Positions 7,483 through 8,665 of a stretch of 8,665 nucleotides of DNA are shown in pieces. Under the pieces are notes generated by a model. It worked only from the letters and a program-made list of their open reading frames with translations, did no database searches and had not been told where the DNA came from. The position numbers were made by a program, and so were the translations under genes. Each line of letters opens with the position of its first letter. Position 1 is the first letter of the stretch. The stretch is from positions 1 through 8,665 of the forward strand of contig JABFWJ010000142.1 of NCBI GenBank assembly GCA_013362295.1. The letters run 5' to 3'. This stretch comes from Thermoleophilia bacterium (GTDB taxonomy: Bacteria > Actinomycetota > Thermoleophilia > Gaiellales > Gaiellaceae).

Positions 7483-8430
7483 CTAGCCAAGGGTCCGGTC
7501 GATTTCCGCGAGCGTCTCGGGATCGAGCTCGATCCCCGAGGCGGAGGCGTTCGCCCGCACCTGCTCGGGCCGCGTGGCCCCGACGATCGCCGACGCGACC
7601 TCGTCCCGCCGGAGCACCCAGGCGAGCGCCAGCTGGGCCATGGTGAGCCCGAGGCGGTCCGCGACGGGGCGGAGCCGCTGCACCGTCTCGAGCACGTCGA
7701 GCTCGAGCCAGTCGCTCATCATCCGTCCCATGTGCGCGCTCGTGGCGCGCGAGCCCTGCGGCGGCGGCTCCCCCGGCCGGTACTTGCCGGTCAACGCGCC
7801 CTGCGCGAGCGGTGACCAGACGATCTGCGAGATCCCGTTGGCCGCGCAGAGCGGAAAGACCTCGCGCTCCGGATCGCGGTGGAGCATGGAGTACTGCGGC
7901 TGCGACGAGACGAACCTCTCGAAGCCGTGCGTCCGGCTCAGATCGAGTGCTGCCTGGATCTGCTGGGGGCTCCACTCGCTGAAGCCGATGTACCGCGCCT
8001 TGCCGGAGCGCACGACCTCGCTGAGCGCCGCCAGCGTTTCCTCGAGCGGCGTCTCGTAGTCGTAGCGGTGGCACTGGTAGAGGTCGACGTGGTCGGTGCG
8101 CAGCCGCCGCAGCGACTCGTCGATCTGCTTCTCCACCTGCGCGCGCGAGAGCCCCTGGTTCTCGCCCGTGTCGTCCATCGGGAAGTAGAGCTTCGTCGCG
8201 AGCACGTACGAGTCGCGCGGGCGGCGCTGCAGGACGTCGCCGAGGAGCTCCTCGGCTCCGCCGAGCGCATAGACGTTCGCGGTGTCGATGAAGTTGATCC
8301 CGACCTCGAACGCCGCCTCCACGCACGCGCGGGCCGCTTCGTCGCCGACGCCGCCGCCGTAGGTCAGCCACGAACCGAGGCTGATCTCCGAGACCCGGAG
8401 GTCGCTGTCGCCGAGCTGTCTGTAGCGCAT
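7483..8430 (-). CDS. Aldo/keto reductase, Kv-beta-like
   Basis: A 315-residue NADPH-dependent aldo/keto reductase with the usual (beta/alpha)8-barrel length. The catalytic tetrad is complete: Asp49 and Tyr54 in FIDTANVYALGGAEE, Lys80 in VLATK, and His121 in YQCHRYD. Late motifs are the GFSEWSPQQIQ strand, SPLAQGALTGKY, and the cofactor-binding SAIVGATRPEQVRAN near the C-terminus. The GLSRAQVEKQIDESLRRL region and SEWSPQQI resemble the Kv-channel beta-subunit/YghZ branch of the superfamily. The substrate cannot be told; small aldehydes or ketones are the default. I took the ATG at 8428-8430 because MRYRQLG is the family N-terminus; an in-frame GTG at 8455-8457 would add nine residues. No ribosome-binding site is obvious. 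It is the first gene of the minus-strand block and is divergent from radA across about 61 bp. Confidence 0.95.
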   Translation of the reverse strand: MRYRQLGDSDLRVSEISLGSWLTYGGGVGDEAARACVEAAFEVGINFIDTANVYALGGAEELLGDVLQRRPRDSYVLATKLYFPMDDTGENQGLSRAQVEKQIDESLRRLRTDHVDLYQCHRYDYETPLEETLAALSEVVRSGKARYIGFSEWSPQQIQAALDLSRTHGFERFVSSQPQYSMLHRDPEREVFPLCAANGISQIVWSPLAQGALTGKYRPGEPPPQGSRATSAHMGRMMSDWLELDVLETVQRLRPVADRLGLTMAQLALAWVLRRDEVASAIVGATRPEQVRANASASGIELDPETLAEIDRTLG

Positions 8431-8479
8431 GTGGAGTGATCGTTCCAGAGTCGGCACGGTTGCCGTCGGATGCCGTGAG

Positions 8480-8485
8480 TACCGT
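8480..8485 (+). promoter_or_regulatory. Possible -10 box for a leaderless radA transcript
   Basis: TACCGT fits the TAnnnT -10 pattern and lies 6 nt before the GTG start of radA, so transcription would begin at or beside the start codon. No ribosome-binding site is present in the gap, as expected of a leaderless mRNA. A TTGCCG at 8460-8465 resembles a -35 box but the 14-nt spacing is short. Confidence 0.35.
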
Positions 8486-8491
8486 TGGCTC

Positions 8492-8665
8492 GTGGCGAAG
8501 CCGGCGGCCGTTCAGCATGTGTGCACCGAGTGCGGGACGTCGTCCGGCCGTTGGCTCGGCCGTTGCCCGGGCTGTGGCCAATTCGGGACGATGCTGGCCG
8601 AGGCCGTCCCCGCGCGCGGGCCCAAACCGCCTGCCCGGGCCGCTGCGCGGCCGCCGCTTCGCCTC
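8492..8665 (+). CDS. radA: DNA repair protein RadA (Sms), N-terminal part
   Basis: The first 58 residues of RadA, a RecA-like, DnaB-type helicase that promotes branch migration during recombinational repair. The window ends before the RecA core. The diagnostic N-terminal zinc finger is complete: Cys11-x2-Cys14 and Cys25-x2-Cys28 in HVCTECG and RWLGRCPGCG, the spacing and wording of the RadA family. An Ala/Pro/Arg-rich linker follows. The GTG at 8492 gives the family-typical MAK start a few residues before the first cysteine. The frame is open further up, to an ATG at 8429 that overlaps the start of the divergent reductase, but that extension has no family support. No ribosome-binding site is seen. 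In many Gram-positive genomes radA lies beside or close to clpC; here a minus-strand block separates them. Confidence 0.92.
   Translation, partial: MAKPAAVQHVCTECGTSSGRWLGRCPGCGQFGTMLAEAVPARGPKPPARAAARPPLRL

Noticed and set aside
6955..7815. Plus-strand open frame opposite DUF4272 and the reductase
   Set aside because: It spans two real minus-strand genes and the boundary between them, and the translation is low-complexity.
2840..8491. Minus-strand block as a mobile element or defence island
   Set aside because: No integrase, transposase, target-site repeats, tRNA target, nuclease, or toxin-antitoxin pair is present, and composition matches the flanking genes.
6869..8581. Minus-strand frame of aminopeptidase A staying open for 1.7 kb upstream, as if it were a giant fusion protein
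   Set aside because: The upstream part overlaps the DUF4272 and reductase genes in another frame, is Arg/Ala-rich without domains, and M29 homology starts at the ATG at 6868.

Overview
The window is GC-rich throughout, with strongly G/C-ending codons. It looks like a high-GC actinobacterial chromosome. The ClpC sequence, the ENATCH-type M29 aminopeptidases and the clpC/radA pairing would suit the Thermoleophilia (Gaiellales/Solirubrobacterales side), but I infer that from sequence flavour only. There are no rRNA or tRNA genes, insertion sequences, CRISPR arrays or phage genes. Apart from the two cut ends, every gene looks intact.

Layout: (1) 2-196, plus strand, the C-terminal end of an unrecognised protein. 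(2) 197-325, a 129-bp leader with two small GC hairpins and two competing ribosome-binding sites in front of clpC. (3) 326-2839, plus strand, clpC, a complete Hsp100 unfoldase with ClpP-docking loop and UVR motif. (4) 2840-2915, a convergent intergenic gap with a textbook terminator followed by a second long hairpin. (5) 2916-8430, a six-gene minus-strand block, read right to left: an aldo/keto reductase, a DUF4272 protein, three tandem M29 aminopeptidase paralogues and a small UBP-type zinc-finger protein. (6) 8492-8665, plus strand, the start of radA, divergent from the reductase.

How the genes may work together: in the minus-strand block the first five genes are packed tightly (gaps of 9 and 26 nt, overlaps of 16 and 4 nt), so they probably form one transcript. 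The zinc-finger gene follows after 67 nt and a hairpin. ClpC unfolds proteins for ClpP, which releases short peptides. M29 enzymes trim peptides from the N-terminus. A local protein-turnover neighbourhood is therefore plausible but unproven.

The most notable points are the aminopeptidase triplication, in which two of the three copies lack the tyrosine expected seven residues after the metal-binding histidine; the placement of the whole block between clpC and radA, which are neighbours in many Gram-positive genomes; and the orphan ubiquitin-type zinc finger. I found nothing that I can call a wholly new system from sequence alone.
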